This document shows, piece by piece, positions 48,064 to 59,984 of a stretch of DNA of 64,000 bases. Every line of letters begins with the position of its first letter. Positions within the stretch are counted from its first letter, which is position 1. Origin of the DNA: Parasponia andersonii (Eukaryota; Streptophyta; Magnoliopsida; Rosales; Cannabaceae); assembly GCA_002914805.1 (NCBI GenBank), contig JXTB01000154.1:64376-128375 (forward strand), written 5' to 3'. A program made the position numbers and the translations under genes. The notes beneath the pieces were generated by a model. The model was not told where the DNA came from. It was given only the letters and a program-made list of their open reading frames with translations, and did no database searches.

Positions 48064-51000
48064 TTACCTTGGGCTCGATTCTGGAGATCCATCTCCATAA
48101 GAAACCAGACCCTTCTTCCCACCTAGGCTCCCAGACGAGGCTGACCTAGACCTGCTTCTGCCAGTCTGCCTGGGAGATGGGGACCTTGATCGTGATGTGC
48201 TTCTGCTCCCAGAAAGAGATATCCGCCTCTCAGCACGTGGAGAGCCACGAGATCTGGAAACCTCTTCTGGACATCGGCTACGACTACGAATGGGGCTGCG
48301 GCTGCGAATGGGACTACGACTGCGAACGGGACTACGGCTGTGGCTATAACGACGGCTGCGGTAGCGAGGGGGGCTACGGGATACAGAGGGAGTCCTGCTT
48401 CTTCTGCTTCTGTATCTGTCCAAGTATATATGTCAAGACTAACACCAACAAGAGACCGCATAATTGAGTACACAAAACAGAAATTATAGCCAACTACTAA
48501 ACACTTGTACTGAAAGACAAATGCATAACTGACAAAACTACCAAAACCAAGCAGAGAGATATAACAATATAAACTGGAAGGGTAGCGCAAATTCATGATA
48601 CTATAATAAGAAAATGCAGGTAGTTAGTTATGCAGATGACAAACCTCAAAGGTGTTCTCCCTCTTGGTGGGCTCCTATAACGCCTTGGAGAGTACCTTCT
48701 GTAACTTGAGAATCTGGCAAAACAAACAGCCATGTATAGTTGAAGTTGATCAAACACATTGAAACTTATAGCATGGTGGTATCAGAATTTGTAGCTTCAT
48801 TGCAGCTTTACCTGTCACGTTCACTTCGGCCACCATACCGGTAAGACCTAACAGGAGAAGGAGAGGGGGTTCTATATCTTCGGGCATAAGAGTAGCGCTG
48901 ACTAAAACCTCGCCCCCTTCTGATGCGCTTGGGTGAGCCATCTGGGGAAACACTTCTAGATAAACTTCTCCCTCGATCAGATGGAGGCGACCTAGCCCTA
49001 TGTACTGGACTAGGACTTCTTGAATAGCTCCGATGCGTGTTCCTGTTGGGCTCCCTTCTTGGACTTTTGGTAATGCTTCGCCTCGGAGGGTCCCTACTCG
49101 AGATCCTGCTCCCACTTCTTCGAGAAAATCTGATAGGACTTCTGCTTCTACTTCTTGAAGCTCTAACAGGACTCCTACTAATCGATTTAGGTAGTAATTT
49201 TCCTGGGCTCCTGCTGAGGCTTCTTATAGGACTCCTGCTGATCGATCTACGCAATAATTTTCTCGGGCTCCTGCTGAGGCTTCTTATAGGACTCCTACTG
49301 ATCGATCTACGCAACAAATTTCTCGGGCTCCTGCTGAGGCTTCTTATAGGACTCCTACTCGTTGATTTGCGTAATAATTTTCTTGGGCTCCCGCTGGGGC
49401 TTCTTCTAGGACTCCTGCTTGGGCTTCTCGGTAAGGATCTTTCACCACTCCTGCTGATGCTTTTCTGAGATCGTGTTCTCACAGGGCTCCCATTGATGCT
49501 TCTACCCCTCCAGCCCCTCTTTGGGCTTCTGCTGACACTACTGCTGTCGGCTCTTACCGGACTTCTGTTGATACTCCTACTTCTTTGAGGAGCAGGAGAA
49601 GGGCTTCTACTAACACTAGAACTCCTGCTCATATGCCTTTTTGGACTCACACTTGGGCTCTTATTTGGACTCCTGGGACTAATACTCATACTCTTACTTA
49701 TGGTCCTCTTAGGACTCAAGCTTCGACTCCTGGTCATTAACAAATAATAAAATCTCAGATCTGAAAATATCAATAACCATAGACAATGAGATGCAACAAC
49801 AATTGAAAATAAACCTAGATTTCCCAGGATGATCATCAACAATGTCAGGCTGTCTATCTGCACTTCTATCGGATTTAGAGTCTTCTTGAATGCCGTTACT
49901 TTGATGATCTCCATTCTCCCTGGGGGATCTACCATCTTTATCAAGTACGTCTGCTTCCTCCCTCCTTTTATGGTGGATGGAAGCAACATTCTTTTCCCCA
50001 TTCAAAGAAGATTTCTCACCAACTATAGATATTTAGAGCAAAGCAAAAGTGAAACACATATCAGGTAGAAAAAAGAGTTCAAATTCAGGCAAAATTTTAC
50101 ATAGACCAAGGTGTAATCAAACAAAAGCAAAAAAGAAATATCTATATAATGGAACACCACCAAGTACAAAGTGAGCAAAATATCAAATTCCAGCATTCTC
50201 AATAGATATATCAGTTATCTGAAACCCGACACTCAAATACATGTGAAATAGACAGGAGATGTCAAGCAAGTACCAGCTTTTATTGAAGGCGCCCTTTTAT
50301 GCTTCTGATTTTTCCCCTTTACATCACCTTCGGAAGTAGCTTCACTTTCACTCTCACTGTCAGTGTCCGTTGAACTCTCTGAAGCCCTAAAGAAATATAC
50401 GTACCAAATTGTCAAAGACCTTATTAAAGTAAAAGTTTAAATCATAAGAAGAAAATGAATCTAAATATAGAGAGAAATTTTTATGTTAAGGAAAGGGTAA
50501 GAAAAGCCAAAATAATTCACTTGCTCAAAAAATGTCAAAATGCATAATTAAAAGCGTACAAGAGAATGGAGCTCATATCCAGATCATATAACTCATACAT
50601 ATATAAAGAGTGTGGTTAAGGACATGCTATCATGGATAGAGTTTGCGCATTCTAACCTTCTTGATCTGTGCTTAGATCTCCTATCACGCCTCCTCCGCCT
50701 TCTGTCACGCCGTTTATCCTTTCGTTTTCCACGTTTGTACTTATCTCTTCGTAAAGACTTCTTTCTTCTCTTATGCCTATCATCACTTGAAGAACTAATA
50801 TAAGATGATGAGGAGGACAAAGATGAGTCAGAATCAGTATCAGACTCAGATGATTCCGACTCAGTATCTGACGAGCTCTCTGAATCAGTTGAATAATGCC
50901 TCTTTTTTCTCCTTTTATTTCTAGATGATTTCTTGTGCTTCCCCTTCCGTTTTGTTTCATGACTATTAGTTATTTTCTTTTTGTCTGCACAAAAGAACAA

Positions 51001-53770
51001 GTAATTCGTGAACTTAATGCCAACAAGGAAACAAACACTTTCACATACATTAATTTACTATTCTCAAAATTTAGGTATGCCCTTTGTCACAACAACTTTA
51101 TAAGCATTACCCTCATCATACTCTCCACAGTTGATGATTTTCACTGTTACAGTTGGACTCCCATCTTCATCACCCACACTTTCAATCTTTCTCAATACTT
51201 CATGTCCATGAACAAGCTTCCCAAAAACTACATGCTTTCTGTTTTTTCAAGAAAACAAAAAAAAAAAAGAAAAGGAAGAGAAGAACAAATAAATAATAAT
51301 GATTTTTAATTATAAAAACAATAACAGTGATAGATCTTATTACAGAGAATCCGGTTAAATTAAACATTTAGCAATTTGAACCGAGTATAAAAAAACATTA
51401 TTTTTTACTTTGACACACAAGAAGAAGAAGGGAAAAAAAAAAGGTAAGAAGAAGAAGAAGAAGATTCCAAAAGAGTTGCACAGACAAAACCACCAAACCT
51501 GTCAAGACTATGATTAGCAGCAAAAGTGATGACAAACTGGGAACCTAGAGAGTCTCGATCAACAAGAGGCATGGATAGGATGCCAGGTCCATCATGCTTT
51601 AGCCTAGGCAACTCATCTGAAACAATATAACAACTTTTTGTTAACTTGATGGTTGAAACTCACATTCAAAGAAAAATGAATAATGACATCAAAATGCATT
51701 AGAATAACAGTGTTTAAGCACATGATATACCAAAATTAAGAGGCTCGAAATGTAAAAAGCACGCATATCAAATAGTACAAAACACCGCACAGGAGACACC
51801 CCCGTAGAATCACAAGGTTTTCAAAATTATGAACAAATCCTTCACTTCTAAAAATATTAGTGAGAGGAATATGAGAAAGGATTAATTCAAAGTTATTTTT
51901 ACCAAACAAATGGAGGGGAAAAAATCTCGGACTCGAGCAAAAAACTCCCAGCCAGTGCTACAGAGAACAAGAAATATAGTTCTTGAGCCAGCACATTAAC
52001 ATATACATTCCTTTTATCAACATTTAACAAAAAGTGCATTTAGTAGATATGAGAGTGAGCAACTTTTTGTGTTTATCTGATACATTATTGTTGAGCACAT
52101 GTGCATTCCTCTATCTCTCTCTCCCCCTCTCAAACTCATCACAGGTGCATATGAACATGAGCTCTTTGATTATTGCCAGTGAAAATCATAAGCCATCAAG
52201 ATTTACAAACTAACCAAACCCATTACAAAAGAAAAGGGGGAAACAGATGCTCTTTCAAAATTCACAGTAGTTACACACCTGATCCATACATTACCTTGAA
52301 AGAAGGATCCCTAAAAACAAAGGAAACAAAAACACATAAAACAGAGAGAGAAAGAGGGAGAGGGAGAGGGAGAGGGAGGGGCAGAGGAAGAGGCATTTAA
52401 TGGTAAAGAACTCTAACCTGGAAAGTTCAAGCCGTAAATGCTTTCACCACCAGCACCTGTAAAAGAGAAAAAAGATATTACACATGCAACCAAAGAAGCA
52501 TGCAGGAAAAATAAAAGCATTGCAATGCAGGGTAAGATGACTAGCGATTTACCACCAGAATCTTTAAAGTCTAAACTGCTGATGGTAGGCTGAATAATAA
52601 CTGTTTAAATTGTTTAGTAAATAAACAAAATCAAGAGTTCCCATCAAGATAGAAAAATATACCGACTCAAACTACACCACAATGAATATGCAAGACACTA
52701 TAATGAAAAATAAAATAAAAGTAGCAATACATACCATCTCTTTTCACAAAATCACCGCCCTGCAGCCAAAAAAAAAAAACAGTGATTAGATGCCTTGAAG
52801 GTAAAAAGACGAATAAGGATATAAAACTTGGTTGGGCACGGCGAATCTCATTCAATGTTCGAAGATAGACAACTCTGTAAGTACAACCTTAAAACTACAT
52901 CACAAGAAAAGCAGTCGTGACCATCAGCCCTGTATCCTACAGCATAAACAAGGGTAACTGACTAAAAGACAGACCACTTCTAAGACATGCTCAACCAGAA
53001 AACTAAGTAGACAAGCTAGCAAATCAACCTACGAAAGCACAATCTGATTACAAGATAAGAAGATCACATGCCTGTACCAGATGACCTTTTACAATGCGAT
53101 GAAAAAAAGACCCTTTGTAGTGCAATGGCCTTCCACTTCGAGGACCAATTCCTTTTTCTCCTGAATATACAATAGAAACATTGTGGTATAAGAAAACAAA
53201 ACAACTGCTTCAAAGCTAACAATATACACTTCCTAAACTATCAAACCCCAAAACTCCTATGAGGTAAGGTGAAAGGTTAGAGAGCTTCTAACAGCAGAAA
53301 TCAACAAATAGATAAAGCTACTGTCTCGAGGAAAAATCAATTCCAAAGAGAATCCATGGAAATGAAGGAGTACGCTATTTTAAACCAAAAAAAATGCAAA
53401 CACATATGATCAAGACCGTTAAAAATGAGAGAAAAATTTAAAAAAAAAGTAAAAAAAAAAAAAGAAAAACAATGACAAGTATTTTTACCTGTACATAGTG
53501 CACGGAAATTTTCTGCTGTCTTTGGAGCAACATCGAAGAAAAGCTGTCAAAGGAAACTAGTAATTAATAAAGGGAACAAAGAAAACTATCATTTTCAAAA
53601 CTAAAAAAAAAAAAAACAACGCAGACTCTAATATTAGTTAATTGTAAAAGAAATATGCGATACAGAAATGTACTATTCAGATTCGAGCATACCTCAAAAA
53701 CCATCTTCTCAAAAGGATCACCATCAATAGACACGTCCAAAAATACATACGAGTTCTTCCGCTTTGCCAT
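48064..53770 (-). CDS. CYP95: CYP95-like SR-rich cyclophilin (peptidyl-prolyl isomerase), 13 coding exons
   Basis: Coding exons in transcript order: 53770-53693, 53543-53489, 53160-53072, 52759-52735, 52456-52418, 51616-51499, 51238-51111, 50984-50657, 50386-50274, 50022-49815, 49729-48812, 48713-48645, 48415-48064. They join in frame into 2520 bp, or 839 residues, close to the length I recall for Arabidopsis CYP95. Residues 1 to about 176 form a cyclophilin domain: [52 protein letters not shown], then [11 protein letters not shown]. The rest is charged and Arg/Ser-rich with long RS runs, as in nuclear-speckle cyclophilins that bind splicing factors. Arg66 and Gln74 match the CypA catalytic pair, while the positions of CypA Phe60 and Trp121 carry His and Ser. 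The ATG at 53770 is the first in the exon. A TTG 21 bp upstream is not used as a start. All introns are GT-AG except intron 3, which appears to be GC-AG. Confidence 0.92.
49169..49408 (-). repeat. four 60-bp in-frame repeats in the SR domain
   Basis: Units at 49169, 49229, 49289 and 49349 each encode a 20-residue block of the form [20 protein letters not shown] with small variations. The repeats sit inside the 918-bp exon 11 and keep frame, so the array expands or contracts the SR domain by exactly 20 residues per unit. Confidence 0.9.
52338..52396 (+). repeat. (GA)n/(GAGGGA)n microsatellite in an intron
   Basis: Purine run of GAGAGA and GGGAGA units in intron 5 of the CYP95-like gene, just 3' of exon 5. 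On the transcript strand it is a CT-rich run. Confidence 0.85.
53069..53074 (-). promoter_or_regulatory. non-canonical GC splice donor of intron 3
   Basis: On the minus strand the exon ends GGTACAG and the intron begins GCATGT. Using GC keeps Val-Gln before Gly-Gly-Asp in the conserved cyclophilin motif. The only nearby GT (6 bp earlier) would remain in frame but delete Val-Gln, including the active-site Gln74. CAG|GCATGT fits the strong consensus of GC-AG introns. Confidence 0.75.
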
Positions 53771-54840
53771 TTTCTTTTTATCTTCTTCCAAGAAAAAAAA
53801 TTAACAAGTATTCAACCCAGCATAACCACTGACCTGAAGACATAATAAATGCCAGATGTAAACATACCCATTCACGTTTTCCATCAAAATAGTAAACAAC
53901 TTATTTTCAACTGTAATTCATGAAGCAGGCTCAGCAACAATATTTGAACTCACTTACCATGTAATCCAGGTAAATCACGTCAAAAAAACATCACTATTCA
54001 GACAAATTTCCAGACGCTAATCATCAGCACCTAAACTCAGCCAATGTACCAAGCTCAAGTTGCATACTTATTTTTTACATTTTACCTTACATTAAAGTTG
54101 ACTTGGTTTTCATTAATACCTTAGCTAATACACAGGTTAGATGTGACAACAAACAATATGCTTTAAACAACAAATTCCGGGCAAAGACTTCTAATACCTG
54201 TCGCTTTAGATGATTCCTAACATTCAATTTCCAGCAGTATTACCTATCAATGATTGACATGAATCCGTTACCAAACGCGGAACCCGCGCAGTTATCTCCA
54301 AGAAGCTAGATTATCTTAAGAAACCCAGATCAACAGACGACAAATGAAGTCATCAATTAAGAATAATTCACAGAAACATTTCATACAACAGGGGTACACT
54401 TGTAAATAAAATTTCGGGCACAAATACTCACTTGCATCTCAAAGTTAATACAGTAGAAAAAACACTTTCGAAAAAAAAAAAAAAAGAGCAATATGGTAAT
54501 CAAAATCCTTAAACCCTAGCTCAAATTCCACAAACCCGGCTACACAAAAACATGTTAATTGCAGAACCGTACTGAAACAGAACGTTCCTCGTCAAATTTC
54601 ATATATATATATATATATATATTTGAAATATACAAGACACCCAAATATGCTAAATCTTTTTAATTATATAAGAAAATCGACGATCGAAAAGAAGAATATA
54701 AATAAATGTTCAAAAATCAAAGTTGGGAGTACAAGACTACAAATGTCGAGAGAGAGAAACCCTAGGGTTCACCTTAGAGATGCAGAACCACAAAAAATAT
54801 CGACGACGAGATGAGAATAGTGACCCAATGAAGCCGAGAA
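53771..54840 (-). promoter_or_regulatory. 5' leader with a probable leader intron, CYP95-like gene
   Basis: Upstream of the start codon the minus strand shows a T-rich acceptor (TTTTTTTTCTTGGAAG) about 15 bp before the ATG. Near 54773 there is a donor, CTCTAAG|GTGAAC. Together they suggest a leader intron of about 985 bp, common in plant splicing-factor genes. An AACCCTAGGGTTTCTCTCTC phrase (telo-box-like AAACCCTA plus a CT run) lies at about 54740-54770, just inside the inferred intron. The transcription start near 54840 is inferred. Confidence 0.5.
54600..54622 (+). repeat. (TA)n microsatellite
   Basis: Short TA run in the inferred leader intron of the CYP95-like gene. Confidence 0.85.
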
Positions 54841-55110
54841 ATAAAACCTAGCTTTATATGAAATGGGCCTACCCATTTCTGCAGGTCCGAAAATTACTTG
54901 ACAGTCTCCAGACTTTCCTTTCGGTTTCGAAATGACAATTATACCCCTATAACCTGAATGTTCATTTTTTTTCCCCTCTTTACTCCTCTTCCACGTTGTT
55001 CGGAATATGAAATAAATAAAAACAGGGTGCGTTAATCTACTCTTCTGACCTTTTTTTGAAAAGGGATTATATTTGCACGAAATAAAAGCACTCCAGATAG
55101 GTATTTGGGG
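54841..55110. promoter_or_regulatory. upstream region of the CYP95-like gene
   Basis: About 270 bp between the inferred transcription start and LTR element B. It has T-rich and A-rich runs. I see no confidently placed TATA box. Element B therefore sits very close to the host promoter. Confidence 0.35.
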
Positions 55111-56700
55111 TGTGATAAAATTTTATAATTAATTATTAACTAAAATATTAAAACATAAATAATACAATATAAAATTAATTAATAAAATGTGACGTATTAA
55201 AATTTCCTTAAAATAAGTGTCAAAGTAACATTGAAAAATTGCCAAATTAGGAGCAAGAGTACAAATTACTACACAATGACCAATCTAATGGTGCCACCTA
55301 GCAACTTGGACACGTGTCAAGTATCAAAGAAAGCTCTCCTTCATTTGACACCCCAATTGTTACTTCGAAAAGTGTCAAAGAATTCATCGATTTTGTGCTG
55401 ACTAAGATTGGCAATTAGCTTTTGCCGATTTCTCGGCTGAGATTACATGTAAATTGCCTATAAATAGGCTAGTTTACAACGAATTCACGGAGGATTAGAC
55501 CAATCCATCCTACATAAACTCTTATTTCTTTCGCCAACTGGACTATCTCAGTTGGTCAAAGACTTGAAGGATATGTGTATGAGTGAGTTTATTTCTTTCG
55601 TCAACTAGACTATCTCAGTTGGTCCAAAATTTGAGGAATATATGTGTGAGTTTGGGAGGTCAGGAGGTCAAACCTTGGTAGTTGGTCCAAAATTTGAGGA
55701 ATATATGTGTGAGTTTGGGAGGTCAGGAGTTCAAACCTTAATAGGGTGTGTGTGTTACTTTCCATTAAATTTATAATAAATAATGGTCATTAGTTAAGTC
55801 CTATCTTTTTTAAAAAAAAAAAAAACTTTTATTTCTTTCTCTGTTTTGGTTTACTTCATTTTTCAATATTCTGAAACTCTAGCATTCATTTCATTACCAT
55901 CTAATCATTTCTTCTCTTCTGATGCTCTATTACCCAAGCTTAAGTTATCATACACTAACGTTTTTTTTTTTCTTCTGAAAAGTCTTCTCCATTGAAATAC
56001 AACACACCCGAACAAACATATATATTTACATCTATATACATATCTATTATTATTATTATTATTATCACTTCTATTTCTTATGGGGAGTTTTTGGAATATT
56101 GAGCTACTAACCCTATTATTTTCATGCTCTAAATATTTGGAGGATGCTAACTAATTAACTATATATATTGCATTAATATTTAAATTCTGCACTTTAAATA
56201 CTTGTAGATCTGTGATTTTGAATTGTTTAGCAAGCTGAGTTGCAGCATATACGACTCTTATTTACAACCGTTCACGTTAAGTTCAACAATTTTATTTTCT
56301 TTTATCTTTGATAATATAGCTAGATTCAACTGTGTCAAATATCTAACTTTCTAATTATTTATTTTCAATATCGTTTATTTATATTTCTGACTGAATAGTT
56401 AGAATTACTTGTGTTAGAAAAACTAACAATTTTTTTATTTGTTTCTGACCAAATGATCGGTATCACCTACGTCAGAAACACTGTCTATCTAATACGTGAT
56501 GATGGTCATCAAAACTACTTACACCTTTTTACTTGCGGGTTGAGTTATCAAAGATGCTAATAATTTTCTCACACGTGGAATTGTATTGTTACAATTTTTC
56601 CACATCATTTTCTCAGTTTCTACAACTATCCTACTTGTCCTTAATTAAGTATTTTGATGCTTAATTAATTCCTATTTAATCAAATCACAAAAAAAGCACC
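55111..56700 (+). repeat. 5' LTR of element B
   Basis: Matches LTRs of element A over several blocks, for example CTGTATTATT/TTTGAGCTACTAAC-like text near 56090 and GGTATCACCTACGTCAGAAA near 56459. It carries a SINE at 55531-55825. The right limit is uncertain. Confidence 0.55.
55531..55825 (+). mobile_element. tRNA-derived SINE with internally multiplied head
   Basis: GACTATCTCAGTTGGTC (A-box-like) and GGAGTTCAAACCTT (B-box-like) are followed by a body and a 3' poly-A run at 55812-55825. The flank TTATTTCTTTC at 55522 recurs as TTTATTTCTTTC right after the poly-A, giving a target duplication of about 11 bp. The head region is present about three times. The block starting TTATTTCTTTCG(C/T)CAACT repeats at 55522 and 55588, and the block AGTTGGTCCAAAATTTGAGG repeats at 55618 and 55680. 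Confidence 0.7.
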
Positions 56701-57429
56701 CCAAAACATTAAGGCGACTTTGTTGGGGAGTAGCCAAGTGAAACTAGATTTTTTTAGTATTTTTAAAATCTCTCGGAACTCTGTCCAGTCATTTATCTTT
56801 AAAAAAAATTCATCTCTAGACTCTGCCAAATTCTCTTAAAAAAAATATTGCTGTGAAAATGACTGAAGAATAGAATTTATCAAGCAATGAAACATCAAGC
56901 CAGCAAGAGTAGACACTTGCTCAGATAAAAAGCACATCAGAAAATTTTATGAAGTCTCAGGAGCTAATGATGTAGAAAATTGTCTGAGATAGAAAAGAAA
57001 GATAAACAGAGGATTGTTGCTTTTATCTCCTCTTGTCAAAATAATAATTCATTAGTGTCAAATAATCAAAATCTTGTCATGTCAGCAGAGCAGGAAAACT
57101 CTGCCAATCTTACAACTTTAGTTGGAATGAGTAATAGAAATTCCCGTAGTTTCATTACCAAAGAACGACTACAAAATGTGCTTAAAATAGGGGAAGTATG
57201 AACCATCTTTAATAATTCACTGGGTTTTAGGCCTAAGTAAGTTTTCGATACTAATCACAAATCACTTTTTATTAAAGACTGTTAGTTATAAAATGTTTTA
57301 GTTACAATATTTTCTTTTGTACTTCTATCATATGGTACATGCAATTCATAAGATTTAGTATCATAATGTTTAATTGAGATTGCATGAAATTGCAATTATT
57401 ATATGACAACTTATACGATCATGCAAAAC

Positions 57430-57720
57430 ACTACGATAATCGACAAGGTGATCCAACTAAAGCAGGATCATGCGAGATGCTAAGGCTATCGATAATATGT
57501 CTTAGCTAGAACAGGATCATATGACATGCCATCAAGGCTAATTGATAATATGACCTAGCCAAAAGCAGGATCACACGGAATGCCAAAAGCTATTGACAAG
57601 ATGACCTGACTGAGAAAAAGGATCATGCGAAATGCTAAAGCTATCGACAAAATGACTTTGCTAAAATAGAATCGTGCGAGATGTCGAATATCTTAAGTCT
57701 ATCGACAAGATAATCTGTTT
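57430..57720 (+). repeat. internal tandem repeats of element B (about 55-60 bp units)
   Basis: Five or so diverged units carrying GGATCATGCGA and GCTATCGACAA(G/A)ATGA phrases, matching the array of element A at 32290-32570. Confidence 0.65.
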
Positions 57721-58630
57721 TAAAATAGCATGAGTGATATTATACTCATATTTTATCTTTATATAAACACTTCTGACTTAAAAAGCAGATGTAGATTGTG
57801 TCCAATTAATTATTATGAAAACTCTCTCATCAAATATTTTATCTTTCTATATAGCTAAGTTATCGATTATCATCTATACCAATAAATATTGGGGACTAAT
57901 TGAAACTCGTATTAGTTTATATTTTTCTTATTCTTATCCATAATAATTATTTATATTTTCTCTTAGATTTAAATGTGAGAATTCATTTTTTATATTGGAC
58001 TAATCTCTCAATTTTGTAAGGTAATTTCTTCCCCATAATTTATTCACATGAGATGCTCACAACAATTTAGAAGTAGAAATTTTTCTTTTGAATAGCTATT
58101 CTTAATGACATCACAAACCACTGCAAAGAACTTTTCTATTGGTAAGCAAGCTAAATTTAATGATTGAAGCTTCATAAAAATAAGACTCAAGCTCATCTCA
58201 AAAGTATTGCTCACATGCAATGTACTCTTTTTTCTTTCTAGAGATTTTTTCTACTGGGATTTGCTCTACTAAGATTTTAACAAGGCGTTATTTAGGTTAG
58301 GCTAATCGAATGGAAATGTTTTAGCGGAACTATTTGGATCCCAACTATAGCTAGTAATCTGATATCCTGAGCTTGCCCATAGTTCTTATCAGGATTTAAT
58401 GGGAAGAATATTGAAATATCTTACAAGTGGGTGCTAACCTAGTTGGGATGTACCTGTAAAGTAATGGTACTTAATCTTTTCCTAGAAATTCATCTACAAG
58501 AAGAAATTCTCTCTCTATACATGTGGTACTTCTAAGACAAGTTTGAAAACTATATTGCGAAAAATTCACATTAATGAGCTCTAGCAAATGGTCACATTTA
58601 CTATAGCTCGAGGGACTTAATATTTTGGAG

Positions 58631-58960
58631 TGTTATATATTTTTTATAATTAGTCAATAACTAAAATATTAAGTCACAAATAATACGATATTTGAGTAAT
58701 ATGAGATTAATTAAGAAAATGTAACGTGTCAAAATTACATTAACCAATTGAGGACTACAATATCCCAAAAATAAGTGTCAAGTTACCATTGGAAAATTGC
58801 CAAATTAGAAGCAAGAGTACAAATTACTACATAGTGACCAATCTAATGATGCCACCTAGCAACTTGGACACGTGTTAAGTATCAAAGAAAGCTCTCCTTC
58901 ATATGACACCTCAATTGTTACTTTGGCAGGTGTCAAAGAATTCATCAATGAAAGAAGAAA
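58631..58960 (+). repeat. 3' LTR of element B (partial)
   Basis: Matches 55111-55390 up to the phrase GTGTCAAAGAATTCATC, after which the sequence is unrelated. Confidence 0.6.
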
Positions 58961-59984
58961 TCTTTGAGATTATGTTCTTTTGAATGATTGGGTATTTGGC
59001 TAATTTTACATATTGGTTTGTTAATGTCATGGATAGTTAGAAAATTTTAGAATTTTGGTGGAAAATATGAAATCCAACGCATTCATTTAAGAAGTATATA
59101 TTCTGGGAAGTTTTCGTGGAAATAGTACAACCTAAGAACTTTTATGTATTTATTTAACCTTTTTTTGTTTGAGGAAAACCCAACAATCTCTAGATATATT
59201 CTTGTATATCTTAATTTTTTGTAAACTCTGTTGGGAATATTGTAATAGTACCTAATGCCTTTAGCAACTGTATAATTGAAGTATCAATTTTTTTTTTAAT
59301 TTATTGGAAATTTGTTTCTTGGAATTATAGTTCCATTTTTTTAAACTAAATTATTGTTCATTTTTAATATATGATCATTCATTATTCATAATGTTTATAT
59401 TATTGCTCGTTTATATTGATCCTTGGTAAGTTGGAGAAATTTTAATTTATGATATCTCCTTTCTTTTATTTTTTGGGTTGAATATATTGCTTAATACTTA
59501 TAGATACGTACTTAAAAGAGAGAAAAAAAATAAAATAAGTGAAAAAAACTACAGCAAAAGGTTTTAAAAGTTCATAATACTCGACCACAATTTTCAGCTT
59601 AAAACCATTGTAAAACGATTTTGGAAGCTCCTGAATATCAAAATAAAATTTCTCTCGAGTACCCCTCCTAAAAGGGCCGCGTGCGCAGCAGATGACTTTT
59701 AACACACAAAATAAACGAAACTTCCCTTAAGACTAACCACGAAGCATTTGGAGAGGTTAGAGATTTAAATACTAAAAATTAAAGGTTAGGGACATAAATG
59801 CCAAAGACTCTAGAGGTTAGAGATTTTTGCTGCAAATTATCCAAGTAAGAATTACATCAACCGAGTTCACTTAGAAAGAAAGAAGATTATTGATGTGAAA
59901 AAATATATATGGGTGAATTTTCAATGAGTATTTTTGTTTTGTTTCATAGATAAGAAAGTTTGACTAATTTGGAAATAAACCTAT
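58961..59984. other. intergenic DNA, no gene seen
   Basis: AT-rich sequence. Near 59750-59830 a GGTTAGAGATTT/GGTTAGGGACAT phrase is repeated three times. A minus-strand frame at 59466-59705 has no recognisable domain. Confidence 0.5.

Larger units (their letters stand above)
55111..58960 (+). mobile_element. LTR retroelement B (relative of A, no pol; broken)
   Basis: The opening TGTGATAAAATTTTATAATT at 55111 recurs in diverged form at 58631 (TGTTATATATTTTTTATAAT). Both continue with ATTAACTAAAATATTAA-like text and a shared GCAAGAGTACAAATTACTAC phrase. The interior (56720-58630) matches element A in its start, its tandem-repeat array and its 3' non-coding region, but is shorter and has only a short gag-like stretch (56980-57201). 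It is broken and old. It lies about 270 bp upstream of the CYP95-like transcript and is transcribed away from it, if at all. Confidence 0.65.

Noticed and set aside
48123-48596. 157-codon frame overlapping the last cyclophilin exon
   Set aside because: Out of frame with the SR-coding reading and spans an intron. A shadow.
49037-49468. Leu-rich plus-strand 143-codon frame that looks like a membrane protein
   Set aside because: It is the antisense of the 60-bp RS repeats. Its period-20 pattern comes from the real SR exon.
53771-53791. Upstream extension EEDKKK of the cyclophilin from a TTG codon
   Set aside because: There is no ATG, and a T-rich splice acceptor lies within it. The ATG at 53770 matches known CYP63/CYP95 starts.
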